A stretch of 64,000 nucleotides of DNA from Planctomycetaceae bacterium (GTDB lineage Bacteria > Planctomycetota > Planctomycetia > Planctomycetales > Planctomycetaceae): NCBI GenBank assembly GCA_021732845.1, contig JAKFUF010000131.1:1-64000 (forward strand), in the 5' to 3' direction. A model generated the notes under the pieces. That model ran no database searches and was not told the origin of the DNA. It worked only from the letters and a program-made list of their open reading frames with translations. This document shows positions 32,526-41,158 of this stretch, piece by piece. The translations under genes and the position numbers were made by a program. How positions within the stretch are numbered: position 1 is the stretch's first letter; every line of letters starts with the position of its first letter.

Positions 32526-32693
32526 GCGCAGGCAGCGGTGGACGCCGTCAAGGCCGTCAAGAAAGCCAATCCGCTTCTGTTCCTGAACAGCGAACTCGCG
32601 AACCTGGACCGCTTGTTGACGGCCCGGCTGCCCCCGCCGGAAGTGCCCATGGAGGTCGTTGAGTTTTTGCCGACGACGGATGCAATGGCCTGA
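32526..32693 (+). pseudogene. Broken 3' end of a second M48/TPR protease gene
   Basis: The 168 bases align without gaps with 28201-28368, the last 56 codons of the M48 gene, in the same frame up to the same TGA. Protein differences are few (for example FLFLNSELAHLDRL versus LLFLNSELANLDRL, and TTDALA versus TTDAMA) and most base changes are silent, so the copy was a working paralogue for some time. Upstream of 32526 the similarity stops and an in-frame TGA occurs (near 32508). No start or ribosome site is present. It is a remnant, not a gene. Confidence 0.85.
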
Positions 32694-32819
32694 ATTTCAC
32701 TGGTCGGGTGACACGGTGACTGGATCTTCGGTGCATCAGTCGTGGGTGTCGTGGGTGGTGAGTTGGCTGTGAAATCGTGATATTCTCCAAAGATCACTGC
32801 CCTTTCCTCCGAGTCACCC

Positions 32820-33617
32820 ATGTCCGCAACGGTTCCCGAGGCTTTCTTTCGAGGCCATCGATTCAGATATGCCCGCGGCATGTTCGCCGTCTTGTCGGCT
32901 CAAACGACCATCACCTCAGAGACGGGTCCGGACCTGACCGCCCATCGGCGGACGAGCTATTTCCGGTCGATGCTGGCCTTATTGGCGGCGTTTCTTGCCC
33001 TGCCGGTCTTCGGCACTCTGGCGGTCATGATCACGGTGTGGATCGATTCGCAGCCGCCGCTCCGGGCGGGCTCGGCGGTGCTGTCCGGGGTGATGGCGCT
33101 GCTGGTCGTGGCTGGGATTGTCGGGACGTATCTGCTGCTCAATCCGCGCTGGCACGTCGAGTTCCGCGAGACGAGCGATTCGGAGGCGATCCTGCACCTG
33201 ACCCATCAGGCTGGCCACTGGCCGCTCCGGACCCGCTACATTGTGACCTCCGCGGACGGTGAAACGCTCGGCCACCTCGATCAAACCTGGTCGTTGTTTC
33301 GGCGGACCTGGAATGTCTGCGACCAGCAAGGGGTTGTTGTGGCTCAGGCCCGGGAACGAGCCTCGCACTACGCCGATGTGATGCAGTACCTGTTACGCCC
33401 GAGACGAAGATTCCTGACCCATCGGCCACCGGTCACCTTCGATCTGCTCGAAGCCACCGCGTCTGCGTCGGATCCTGACACCATCGGCGAGTACGAAGGC
33501 CGGCAAAACATCGACGGTACGCTGATAGTCACCCGCCTTCCCCCCACTGTCGATCCCCGCCTGCTCGTGGCCTTTGGAATGCTGGCCTTCCTGACGCAAC
33601 CCGCCCGCGGCTCCTGA
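32820..33617 (+). CDS. Hypothetical membrane protein, possibly LURP-like core
   Basis: This encodes 265 residues. Two transmembrane helices are clear (LALLAAFLALPVFGTLAVMITVW and SGVMALLVVAGIVGTYLLL), followed by a cytoplasmic or periplasmic beta-rich domain: WPLRTRYIVTSADGETLGHLDQTWSLFRR. The repeated pattern of strands with R-T-R-Y and D-x-x-G-x-x-L-G resembles scramblase/LURP-one-related folds, but this is only a pattern impression. No neighbours suggest a function. The start ATG 32820 follows a short AT-rich stretch; the N-terminal 45 residues are poorly conserved-looking. Confidence 0.65.
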   Translation: MSATVPEAFFRGHRFRYARGMFAVLSAQTTITSETGPDLTAHRRTSYFRSMLALLAAFLALPVFGTLAVMITVWIDSQPPLRAGSAVLSGVMALLVVAGIVGTYLLLNPRWHVEFRETSDSEAILHLTHQAGHWPLRTRYIVTSADGETLGHLDQTWSLFRRTWNVCDQQGVVVAQARERASHYADVMQYLLRPRRRFLTHRPPVTFDLLEATASASDPDTIGEYEGRQNIDGTLIVTRLPPTVDPRLLVAFGMLAFLTQPARGS

Positions 33618-33949
33618 CCGCATGCCATGAAGCCAGCGGGTGAGGAGGCAGCCATGTTCTGCCCATGCCCACTAAGGATCGCCGCAAAAATAACTGTCCG
33701 ATTTCGATTCGTTGATCCGCCAATGAGCCGGCACGCGTTAGCGACCGCGCGAAGAGAAACTTGAAGAAGGTCAAGGGTGCCCCACGTAAGCCACCAGCGG
33801 GTTACTTCGAGGTTCGAACTGAAGCCGCGCTGCGAAATTCAGGTATCTCTGAGCGAAGATACGAAACAACGGAAGTGTAATCGAGATCCTAGTCCGACTC
33901 GGTCCGGCCACCCATTGTTCGATGGAACGGCGGTACTCAGTCGAATCGA
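33618..33949. other. 332-base spacer with a dispersed repeat
   Basis: No intact gene. At 33673-33743 lies one copy of a dispersed repeat (TAAGGATCGC ... AATAACTGTC ... CAATGAGCCGGCACGCGTTAGCG) found also at 53149-53220 (reverse) and 61514 onward. The rest is degraded DNA leading into the sigma-factor remnant. Confidence 0.55.
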
Positions 33950-34232
33950 TCAGTCACGACGAGACCCTGGGGCAGTTCCCCTGCTTCCAAAACTCAACCA
34001 CGGGCATGCCGTTGACGACAATGAGAGACCGCGGCGACCCCAACACAGCGGTGTCGCGCGAGGGGTCGAAGTCGAGGGAGAGGCATGCCGTTCAGGGGTG
34101 TATTCGCGCGCGAGCTTGGCCGCCGCCAGCTTTCGCAACTCATCGTACAACAGTGGCAGCAACCGCTCGGCGGCCAGCCGGTCACCAGCATCAATGGCGC
34201 GTACTATTCTCCTGCGAAGACTGACCGTGTGG
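33950..34232 (-). pseudogene. Remnant of an ECF sigma factor gene
   Basis: The minus strand reads VRAIDAGDRLAAERLLPLLY followed by DELRKLAAAKLAREY (about 34100-34215), the N-terminal region 2.1 hallmark of planctomycete ECF sigma factors. After that the frame loses the family pattern; another frame gives SLDFDPSRDTAVLGSPRS, not sigma-like. No start codon is well placed and no sigma-4 helix-turn-helix is present. It is directly downstream of the receiver gene on the same strand. A broken gene, clear at its first 45 residues only. Confidence 0.6.
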
Positions 34233-34799
34233 TCAGACTGCCGGCTGTGTGGCCTGCATTTGCTTCAGCATTTTGTGAACCTCCTCCAACTCGGTATTGC
34301 GGCCGGAGTTGGCCAGGTCTCCCGAGATTTGACGGATCTCCTTGAGCAGCACCAACAGCGAGGGGCCGCCGTCGTTCTTGCCCTGCTGACGGTTCCGGGC
34401 GCGGTCGATCGCTCCCACGGCGCGGACCAGGACATCTTTTGTCAGGGGTTTTTCCAGGACCGCCTCGAATCCCACCTCCAGCGCTTCGTGCGCCTTGACC
34501 TGCGCCTGCAGCGCGGAACCCCGACCGGGAATGCTCATGGTCATGAGGATGAAGCGCGAACGCTGTGGCTGGCCGATTGAGCCCCGGTGGGAGATCGACT
34601 GCGATTCAATGAACAGCTCGATTCCATCCATGCCAGACATTTCAAGATTCGTGATGACAAGCGAAAAGTGTCTCTCGCGCATCAGTGTCAGCGCGTCGCG
34701 CCCGCGCGGGACAGACTCGGTCTGATGCCCGCACTGCTCCAGCCAGACCTGATATTGGTGACGAAGAAAGCCGAGTGATTCGACAATCAGAATGCGCAT
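34233..34799 (-). CDS. Receiver-domain protein lacking the phospho-acceptor Asp
   Basis: This encodes 188 residues from ATG 34799 (MRILIVESLGFLRHQYQVW). Response-regulator order is present: acidic pocket replaced by ES (IVES), predicted phosphorylation site VITNLEMSGMDG where Asp is Asn51, Thr/Ser strand FILMTMS, and the Lys in VLEKPLT. With Asn at the acceptor and only one acidic pocket residue it should not be phosphorylated normally. No output domain follows; the C-terminal 50 residues form a charged helix (LLVLLKEIRQISGDL, EEVHKMLKQMQ). It may work as a phosphorylation-independent adaptor or may be decaying with its neighbours. Stop overlaps the sigma-factor remnant. Confidence 0.7.
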   Translation of the reverse strand: MRILIVESLGFLRHQYQVWLEQCGHQTESVPRGRDALTLMRERHFSLVITNLEMSGMDGIELFIESQSISHRGSIGQPQRSRFILMTMSIPGRGSALQAQVKAHEALEVGFEAVLEKPLTKDVLVRAVGAIDRARNRQQGKNDGGPSLLVLLKEIRQISGDLANSGRNTELEEVHKMLKQMQATQPAV

Positions 34800-35237
34800 C
34801 AAAAGACATCCTTGCAAGGAGCCGGGTACTCGACACTTTAAGCTGATGAAACTGAGCGTGGGGGAACCAGTCATTAGAGACTTCCCCATGAATCTCGCCA
34901 TGACCGGCACCTTCTCGGCGGATTTCAGTCACCGCGCAACGACGGCCTGTTGCCTATGCCGCGTATGCCAGAGTTCGGGCCGGCCCTTGCGCATCCTGCG
35001 CAATTGTTCGGCCACGATTGGAGAATTGGCGTCGAGGTCTATAATGCGACCGAACATTCCCCCCCAATCCTCCCAAACCCCACCCGGGCTTCTAAGACGA
35101 AAGAACGTTGTCTCAAGTCGCCTGTTGGCACGCCGCGATTTCGCTGCCCCCGCCCCTGCGATTCCTGTTGACCCAGAAAAGTTCCCGGCAGGTCTCATTT
35201 TGGATCATCATCCGATGCCCTGTTCCCGTGGTGCATT
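34800..35237. other. 438-base spacer of degraded DNA
   Basis: Neither strand carries a gene I can support. On the minus strand, about 35057-34929, a short frame (FGRIIDLDANSPIVAEQLRR) looks coding but has no partner motif or ribosome site. On the plus strand a 149-codon open frame shows no domain and Arg/Ser-rich composition typical of a shadow. Confidence 0.4.
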
Positions 35238-35697
35238 TTGAAACGCTTTGATGATCTGTGCCAAATCGTCGGACAGGCGTTCTGGATCTATGATCCAGTG
35301 CTGCGTCAGATCGAATATGTCACTCTTGGTTGGCGCGAAATTCTGCGGCTGCCCGTGGATGAGCGCACGATTTTGCAGACCCTGGAGGCGGAGAACCGGC
35401 CAGTGTGGCCCAATGGGCTGGCGGAACTGACGCCGGGGCGCGGGACGCACAACGAATACAGCATTGCACAGCCAGGTAGGTAGCATGGTTGAAATCGCCG
35501 TTTCCGATTCCGGACCGGGACTCAGCCCCGCCGCCCGCGAACGGTTGTTTGAGACGTTCTTTACCACCAAGGAAAGCAGACTGGGGTTGGGACTTCCCAT
35601 TCGCCGATCTTTGATCGAAGCCCACGGCGGGAAGTTGACGCTGGTTAGTAGCAGCGACAATTCGGGAAACCACGTTTCTCATGACACTCCCCTGTGA
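35238..35697 (+). pseudogene. Remnants of a sensor histidine kinase
   Basis: Two fragments of one gene remain. The first (35238-35483) starts KRFDDLCQIVGQAFWIYDP and reads like a PAS-type sensor start (VTLGWREILRLPVDERTI). The second (about 35482-35697) has the kinase ATP-binding end: VEIAVSDSGPGLSPAARERL (N/G1 box), FFTTKES and GLGLPIRRSLIEAHGGKL (G2). The H-box dimerisation region and the first half of the ATPase domain are missing and the two parts lie in different frames. The final stop overlaps a GTG for the response regulator (GTGA 35694-35697), so this was a kinase-regulator operon. Confidence 0.7.
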
Positions 35698-36348
35698 ATG
35701 ACCACAAGCCCATGCCTGAAGACGTCCGAGTCTTTATTGTTGACGATGACGTGGCGGTCCTCGACTTCATGGCGCGGCTCGTGCGCAGCCAGGGTTTGCA
35801 GAGCGAAGTGTTTGCCTCCGCCGAGGCGTTCCTGAACCGCTACTCGCCCGAGATGTGCGGCTGCCTGGTGCTGGACTTGCGGCTCCCCGGAATCAGCGGC
35901 GCGGACCTGCAGCAAGCGCTGAAGGCGCGGGGAAGTTCGCTGCCCATCATTTTCGTGACGGGGCATGGGTCGGTGCCCTCTTGTGCAGGCGCTGCAAAAT
36001 GGCGCAGTCACGTTTTTGGAAAAACCGTTTCAGCCCGCCGAACTGCTGGCATCGATCCGGGAGGCGTTATCCCGCGAAAGCCGCGAGCGCAGCACGCGTC
36101 CGCACCGTGACACCCTGCTGGCCCGGATGCGCACGTTGACCGCCGCCGAGCGCGAGGTGTTCGACGGGTTGGTGCGTGGCAAGACCAACCAGGAAATGGC
36201 CGACAACCTGTCTGTCAGCGTTCGGACGGTGCAGTTTCGCCGCGCGCGGGTGCTGAAGAAATTCAACGTTCGTACTCGCCAGGAGATCATGAACCTGATC
36301 TTGGAATCCGGGGGCCTCCAGGTCCTCAGCGCGATACCGGCCCACTAA
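35694..36348 (+). pseudogene. FixJ/NarL-type response regulator, frameshifted
   Basis: The receiver (from GTG 35694 or ATG 35712) has acidic pocket VDDD, phospho-acceptor Asp in LVLDLRLPGISGAD and IIFVTGHGSVP. The frame then breaks at about 35974-35983: the expected continuation VQALQNGAVTFLEKPFQPAEL is in another frame (from 35965). That second frame goes on to a full LuxR-type helix-turn-helix (LTAAEREVFDGLVRGKTNQEMADNLSVS-like, TVQFRRARVLKKF) ending at 36348. A one- or two-base indel explains it. Both halves look well kept, so the break is recent or could be a sequencing error. Cognate to the broken kinase upstream. Confidence 0.8.
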
Positions 36349-36688
36349 GGATCGCGGTTCTGCGCGGCTCGGACATCTTCGGCCCAAGGCAATGGGACGG
36401 TTGTTCTGATCCAATGGTATCCGCGAATGCGATCTGTTAAGTGTACTGCGCCTGCGGGTGAGATTGTATTTTTTTTGAGACGCTGAAGCTGACCGGCAGC
36501 CGGCGCACACCCTTTCAACGTCTGACCACACAAACCGCGATCATGTCGGGATTTTTGCGCAGTGAGGCATCTACCCTCTTGCAGCTTCGATTGAACGGCA
36601 GTTGCTCCAGGTTGCGCGGGCCGCGTGGCATCTTGGAAGGCCGGTCCATTCGGGCGCGGAACCTCTTAACCCAAGAGAGAACCTGACA
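36349..36688. other. 340-base spacer upstream of the ABC transporter
   Basis: No gene. It begins with CTAAGGATCGCGG, the first words of the dispersed repeat seen at 33673 and 61514. A run of eight T at about 36466-36475 (GTATTTTTTTTGAG) follows a GC-rich imperfect stem and may end transcription from the response regulator. The last 150 bases probably hold the promoter for the transporter; no clear -35/-10 pair was identified. Confidence 0.45.
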
Positions 36689-38239
36689 TTGAACGCCTCC
36701 CGGCAGCCCAACTTTTGGCAGACGGCCTGGATCCCCCTGCTGTGCCTGCTTGCGGCAGCACCCCTGTGCGGAGCCGAGCCGGAGGAGCTGCGGTGGGGGG
36801 GAGACCAGGAGGGCGGCGCGCCTTACATCTATACCAAGCCCGACAACCTCGACGCATTGATCGGCTTCGAAGTCGATCTGATGAAGGCGGTGGCCGGCAA
36901 GCTTAAACAGAAGGCGAAATTCGTCCAGTGCCAGTGGGACCAGATGCTGCTGGAGCTGGGTCGCGAGAACATCAACCTCGCCGTCAACGGCTACGAATAC
37001 ACGCCGGACCGCGCCCGCAAATACCTGGCTTCCGTCCCGTATTACATCTATGAAGTTCAGCTTTGCGCCCGCAAGGACGGACCGATTCATGGCTGGGAGA
37101 TTCTGGAAAAGCTCAAGCCTGACGGAACACGCTGGCGAATTGCCGTGTTGGAAGCCTCGTCGGCCGACCGCTACGTCACCGAGCGGTTTGGCGACGGCTG
37201 CCTCATCCAGCGCTACACCGGCACGGCGGAATGCCTGCGCCTCGTCGATCAGCAGCAGATTGATGCCACGGTGCAGGATCTGCCGGCCCTGCAGTACTTC
37301 ATTGAGGAACAGCAGAAATTTTCGAACCTGCACACGGTTGGGCATCCCCAGGCCCCGGGCTGGTACGTGATGTACGCCCGGGCGGAGCAAAAGCCCCTGA
37401 TTGATGCGGTGAACACGGCCATTGAGGAGCTGCATGCCGAGGGTGAACTGCGGCAGATTTATGCCAGATATCACCTGTGGAACAAGACCCAGGAGACGCT
37501 GCCCAAGATCTGGAAATCGTGGAAATCCGAGCTGAAAACCGGCGATGAGCACAAGTGGCGCGACCTGGGGTTCCAGATCGTTCCGCTGATCAAGGCGGCC
37601 GGCATCACGGTGCTGTTGTCCGTGCTCTCGATGCCGCTGGCGATGTTCATTGGACTCTGTGCGGCCCTGGCGCGCACGTGGCACACTCCGGCATTGGGCG
37701 GCTCCGGCCGGCACGAATTCGGCGTGGCTCCCTTCCTCAACACCCTGGCGACGACCTATGTCGAAATCGTCCGCGGCACGCCGCTGGCCTTTCAACTGGT
37801 GGTGGTCTACTTCGTCCTGCCCGAGTTCGGCCTGAAGATCCCCGCCTTCTGGGCCGGAGTGATCGCCCTCGCGGTCAACTATTCCGCCTACGAAGCCGAG
37901 ATCATGCGGCTGGGCCTGCAGGCAATCCCCCGCGGCCAGATTGAAGCAGCCCTGTCGCTGGGGATGCCACGGACCATGGCCATCCGCCGGATCATCCTGC
38001 CCCAGGCCATCCGCCTGGTCATCCCCGCCACCGCCAACGACTTCATCGCCTTGTTCAAAGACACCGCCGTCTGCTCCGTGATCTCGGTGCAGGAGCTGTC
38101 AAAGCAATACTCAATGGGTGCCAAAACAACTGGCTATTTTCTGGAAATCGCCGCGATGGCCAGCGTCCTGTACCTGCTGATGAGCTACCCCCTGTCCCTC
38201 TTCGCCGCGTGGCTCGAACGCACGCTGAAGGGAAAATAG
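36689..38239 (+). CDS. Amino-acid ABC transporter: solute-binding protein fused to permease
   Basis: This encodes 516 residues from a TTG at 36689. A signal-like segment (WIPLLCLLAAAPLCGAEP) leads into a family-3 solute-binding domain (residues about 35-270: YIYTKPDNLDALIGFEVDLMKAV, LAVNGYEYTPDRARKYLAS, IAVLEASSADRYV). A permease domain follows: LIKAAGITVLLSVLSMPLAMFIG, TTYVEIVRGTPLAFQLVVVYF, the EAA-loop region EAEIMRLGLQAIPRGQIEAALSLGM and FKDTAVCSVISVQEL. The polar-amino-acid signature RGTPLAFQ is clear. This GlnP-like fusion is expected to work with the ATPase encoded 67 bases downstream. No ATG precedes the signal peptide in frame, so TTG 36689 (or TTG 36602) must start it. Confidence 0.85.
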   Translation: MNASRQPNFWQTAWIPLLCLLAAAPLCGAEPEELRWGGDQEGGAPYIYTKPDNLDALIGFEVDLMKAVAGKLKQKAKFVQCQWDQMLLELGRENINLAVNGYEYTPDRARKYLASVPYYIYEVQLCARKDGPIHGWEILEKLKPDGTRWRIAVLEASSADRYVTERFGDGCLIQRYTGTAECLRLVDQQQIDATVQDLPALQYFIEEQQKFSNLHTVGHPQAPGWYVMYARAEQKPLIDAVNTAIEELHAEGELRQIYARYHLWNKTQETLPKIWKSWKSELKTGDEHKWRDLGFQIVPLIKAAGITVLLSVLSMPLAMFIGLCAALARTWHTPALGGSGRHEFGVAPFLNTLATTYVEIVRGTPLAFQLVVVYFVLPEFGLKIPAFWAGVIALAVNYSAYEAEIMRLGLQAIPRGQIEAALSLGMPRTMAIRRIILPQAIRLVIPATANDFIALFKDTAVCSVISVQELSKQYSMGAKTTGYFLEIAAMASVLYLLMSYPLSLFAAWLERTLKGK

Positions 38240-38306
38240 GAAACGAGCCACTGCCGCCTGACAAACGGCCCATTTGTCATTTCCCCTCCCTCTCAAGACC
38301 TGTCTC

Positions 38307-39050
38307 ATGCCCATGCTTTCCATCTCCGGCTTGATCAAACGGCACGGTGACCGCGAGGTTCTGCGGGGGGTGTCGCTGTCGATGGAGAAGGGCGCGGTTG
38401 GCGTACTGATCGGGCCATCGGGCTCGGGCAAGAGCACGCTTTTGCGCTGCGTGAATGGATTGGAAGAGTTTCAGGGCGGAACAATCACTGTCGGCGACAT
38501 GCAGCCGCTGACATCAGAATTGACAGCCGGAGAGCGGCGGGCACGCCTGCTCAAGCTGCGGCAGCATGTGGGGATGGTGTTCCAGCAGTTCAATCTGTTT
38601 CCGCATCTCTCGGTGCTGGGAAACGTGATTGAAGCCCCGGTGAATGTGCTCCGCCGCAACCGCGACGAAGCCGTTGCCGAAGCCCGGCAGCTCCTGCAGC
38701 GGGTGGGTCTGGGCGAACGGCTGGACAGCTCACCCACGCAGCTCTCCGGCGGCCAGCAACAGCGCGTGGCGATCGCCCGCGCCCTGGCGATGCATCCGGA
38801 ACTGGTCCTGTTCGACGAGCCCACCAGCGCCTTGGATCCGCAGATGACCGCCGAAGTGCTGGCCGTGATGACCGACTTGGCGAAGGACGGTCAGACAATG
38901 CTGGTGGTCACCCACGGCATGAGTTTCGCCCGCCGCGCCGCCACCTGCGTTTACGTCATGGCCGCCGGTGTGATCGCCGAATCCGGCCCGCCACAACAAG
39001 TGCTGGAATCCCCGCAGCACCCCGCCACAAAGGCGCTGCTGGCAGAGTGA
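38307..39050 (+). CDS. glnQ: Amino-acid ABC transporter ATP-binding protein
   Basis: This encodes 247 residues from ATG 38307. Walker A GPSGSGKST, Q-loop MVFQQFNLFPH, signature LSGGQQQRVAIARAL, Walker B ELVLFDEPTSALDP and the H-loop THGMSFAR are complete. The QFNLFPH Q-loop followed by the LSVLGNVIEAPV helix is the polar amino-acid import (GlnQ/HisP/ArtP) subfamily. It pairs with the solute-binding/permease fusion 67 bases upstream. An in-frame ATG at 38274 would add eleven residues. Substrate (Gln, His, Arg or similar) is not decided by sequence. Confidence 0.92.
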   Translation: MPMLSISGLIKRHGDREVLRGVSLSMEKGAVGVLIGPSGSGKSTLLRCVNGLEEFQGGTITVGDMQPLTSELTAGERRARLLKLRQHVGMVFQQFNLFPHLSVLGNVIEAPVNVLRRNRDEAVAEARQLLQRVGLGERLDSSPTQLSGGQQQRVAIARALAMHPELVLFDEPTSALDPQMTAEVLAVMTDLAKDGQTMLVVTHGMSFARRAATCVYVMAAGVIAESGPPQQVLESPQHPATKALLAE

Positions 39051-39130
39051 TTCGTGGTGGCTCATCGTCTTTAACTCGGGATTGGACGACGTGCCACCGG
39101 TGGGTGAGACTGATGACTCTGGTATTGGAA

Positions 39131-39889
39131 TCAAGCTCGGCACTGTTCTTCCGTCGCTTTACTCGCGTCACCTGCCCCGTGCCGATCGCCGGCGTACATG
39201 CTGACCAGACGGGACACAAGCACCGCGAGGTACAGCGTGCCAGTCAGTGATTCCAGCACAGCCAGCATGCGGGCGGCGCGCGAGAGCGGGAGGATGTCTC
39301 CATACCCCACCGTCGTGAGCGTCACATAGCTGAAGTACAAGGCTTCGAAACCGGTCAGAGGGCCGGATTCCGTTCGATTTGAGTAGGCGAAAGCCTGCTG
39401 AAAATTGCGGTCGACCAGCAGGAAGGCAAACGACCACAGCAGCCCCAGCGTCAAATAGATGGCGATGCCCGCGCACAGGACTTCGGTGTTGACGACCGTG
39501 GCTCGCAAGATGAACCGCAGCAGGCTGAACAAGATGAAGGTGATGAACGCAATCCCTGTCAGTTGGAATGCCTCAAAGGGAATCGCCGCGGGCCAGAAGT
39601 GTGACAACCACCGTAGGATCACCGCAGGCACGCCAAGAGCCAATGCAGTAAAGAATGTCTGCCGGTCCGCCCCCACGGCCAGGACCGCCGACCCCAGGAC
39701 CAGGGTGAGCAGCACACTCTCCACCAGCATCGCCTGCCTCAAGTCCTCGACCAGTGGGGTCACCACCAGCAGCAGGATGAGCGCGACGAGGAACTCGACG
39801 GCGGAATAGCGGTTCAGCCCTGCCCGTGCATGCAGCCGCGCGGCGAGTTGCCGCAGGCTCGACAGTGAAATCTTTGATTTGTCGGACAT
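39131..39889 (-). CDS. Two-pore-type potassium ion channel
   Basis: This encodes 252 residues. Hydrophobic N-terminal helices (VEFLVALILLLVVTPLVE, SVLLTLVLGSAVLAVGA, ALALGVPAVILRWLSHFW, ITFILFSLLRFILRA) precede a pore region GFEALYFSYVTLTTVGYGDILPLS with the K+ selectivity filter TVGYGD, and a last helix VLESLTGTLYLAVLVSRLV. That is the Ion_trans_2 pattern preceded by four helices. It likely conducts K+ for membrane potential or turgor control. No cytoplasmic RCK domain follows the last helix; only a short charged tail remains. Confidence 0.88.
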   Translation of the reverse strand: MSDKSKISLSSLRQLAARLHARAGLNRYSAVEFLVALILLLVVTPLVEDLRQAMLVESVLLTLVLGSAVLAVGADRQTFFTALALGVPAVILRWLSHFWPAAIPFEAFQLTGIAFITFILFSLLRFILRATVVNTEVLCAGIAIYLTLGLLWSFAFLLVDRNFQQAFAYSNRTESGPLTGFEALYFSYVTLTTVGYGDILPLSRAARMLAVLESLTGTLYLAVLVSRLVSMYAGDRHGAGDASKATEEQCRA

Positions 39890-39966
39890 CGCGCGCTTGG
39901 AGCCCCAGATCGAAGTCCGCGCGATTGTAGCGGTCTATTTTTCGCGGGGCGAGCGGATCGGATGAC

Positions 39967-40950
39967 TTACAACGGTGCCTGTTGCACAGCCTTGCCCGCG
40001 GGCGCGGGACTGCCTTCGACAAAGCGGATCGGCACCGGAACGAACAACAAAACCAGCGACGCCATCGTCAACCAGCCGATCAATTTTCGCTTGAGGTCGA
40101 GTTGGATCGAATCATCGATCGTGGGCGGATGCCACAACCCCATGCGGGTGATGAGCAGCAGCATCAGCATCCAGGAGACGACCGGCATCCAGGAGACGAA
40201 CAGACCGTAAAAGAACAGCGTTGCCAGGACCAGCCGGAACAACACCTCGGCGGCGCGGTGTTGACCCCGGCCGATGAGGCAATACAGCACATGCCCGCCA
40301 TCCAACTGCCCGAAGGGCATGAGATTAATGGCGGTAATCAACAGTCCCACCCAACTGGCGTACAGAACACCATTGCCATCGAAGGTCATCTCGTGTCCCA
40401 CGGGCTGGGGGCCGTGAAACCACCAGATCAGAAACTTCACCAGCAATGGATCCCCATAGAGGATGGCATCGGGGGGCACCGCAACAATTTTACCGTAGGA
40501 GACGCTCCAGATCAGCAGTGGGATCGCCAGAGCGAGCCCCGCCAATGGACCACTGACCCCAATGTCAAACAGCGCCCGGCGGTTAGGAGTGTTACCCCGT
40601 TGAACGATGACGGCCCCCATCGTCCCGAAACCAAAGGGGATGGGAATGAACATCGGCGGTGAGGCGGGAACCCTGTAGCGCAATGTCTGCAGGTAGTGCC
40701 CCAGTTCGTGCGCCAGTAAAATCGACATCAGGGAGACGCTGTACACCCACCCATGGAGCATGCACGTTGTCAGGCAGGCCAGAATGAAGAGCAGTATCGG
40801 AAGCCGGAAGGGATTGACCTCAACACCGCGTGGCTCAGCATCCTCCTGCCCGATCGGCAGCAGTTGAGCCACGGGGCGGGCGGGAGCCTCCAGCATCGGT
40901 GCCGTTATGGGCTGGGGGGAATTTGAAGGGGCTGACTCGGGAAAATCCAC
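39967..40950 (-). CDS. Site-2 protease (M50) family membrane metalloprotease
   Basis: This encodes 327 residues. The zinc motif HELGHYLQ lies in LMSILLAHELGHYL, and the third ligand in INLMPFGQLDGGHV, the two hallmarks of site-2 proteases. About six hydrophobic segments surround them (LPILLFILACLTTCMLHGW, ALFDIGVSGPLAGLALAIPLL, VVSWMLMLLLITRMGLW, GWLTMASLVLLFVPVPI). The block IPIPFGFGTMGAVIVQRG matches cyanobacterial/plant EGY-like S2P members. Likely cleaves a membrane substrate in regulated intramembrane proteolysis; the substrate is not nearby. The N-terminal 45 residues are Pro-rich and cytoplasmic. Confidence 0.88.
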   Translation of the reverse strand: MDFPESAPSNSPQPITAPMLEAPARPVAQLLPIGQEDAEPRGVEVNPFRLPILLFILACLTTCMLHGWVYSVSLMSILLAHELGHYLQTLRYRVPASPPMFIPIPFGFGTMGAVIVQRGNTPNRRALFDIGVSGPLAGLALAIPLLIWSVSYGKIVAVPPDAILYGDPLLVKFLIWWFHGPQPVGHEMTFDGNGVLYASWVGLLITAINLMPFGQLDGGHVLYCLIGRGQHRAAEVLFRLVLATLFFYGLFVSWMPVVSWMLMLLLITRMGLWHPPTIDDSIQLDLKRKLIGWLTMASLVLLFVPVPIRFVEGSPAPAGKAVQQAPL

Positions 40951-41158
40951 GCGGAGCTTTCAACAATTTTGGTGATACCTGCGAGCTTCCCCGCCGGCCG
41001 GGTCTTGTAGAAGTGTAGAGGAATCCGAATTGTCGAGCCAACGCAGGTGAAGGAGCAGGCGACCACAACTCTTCTCGACAACTCGTGGCAGACTCACTTT
41101 GATCGGTTCCTGCTCTCGCGTACAACTGTCGCATCCACCATTTCAACCGTAGGGGCGC

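Noticed and set aside
34792-35241. Plus-strand 149-codon frame in the signalling graveyard
   Set aside because: No domain, no signal, Arg/Ser/Pro composition of a shadow frame, and overlap with the start of a supported minus-strand gene.
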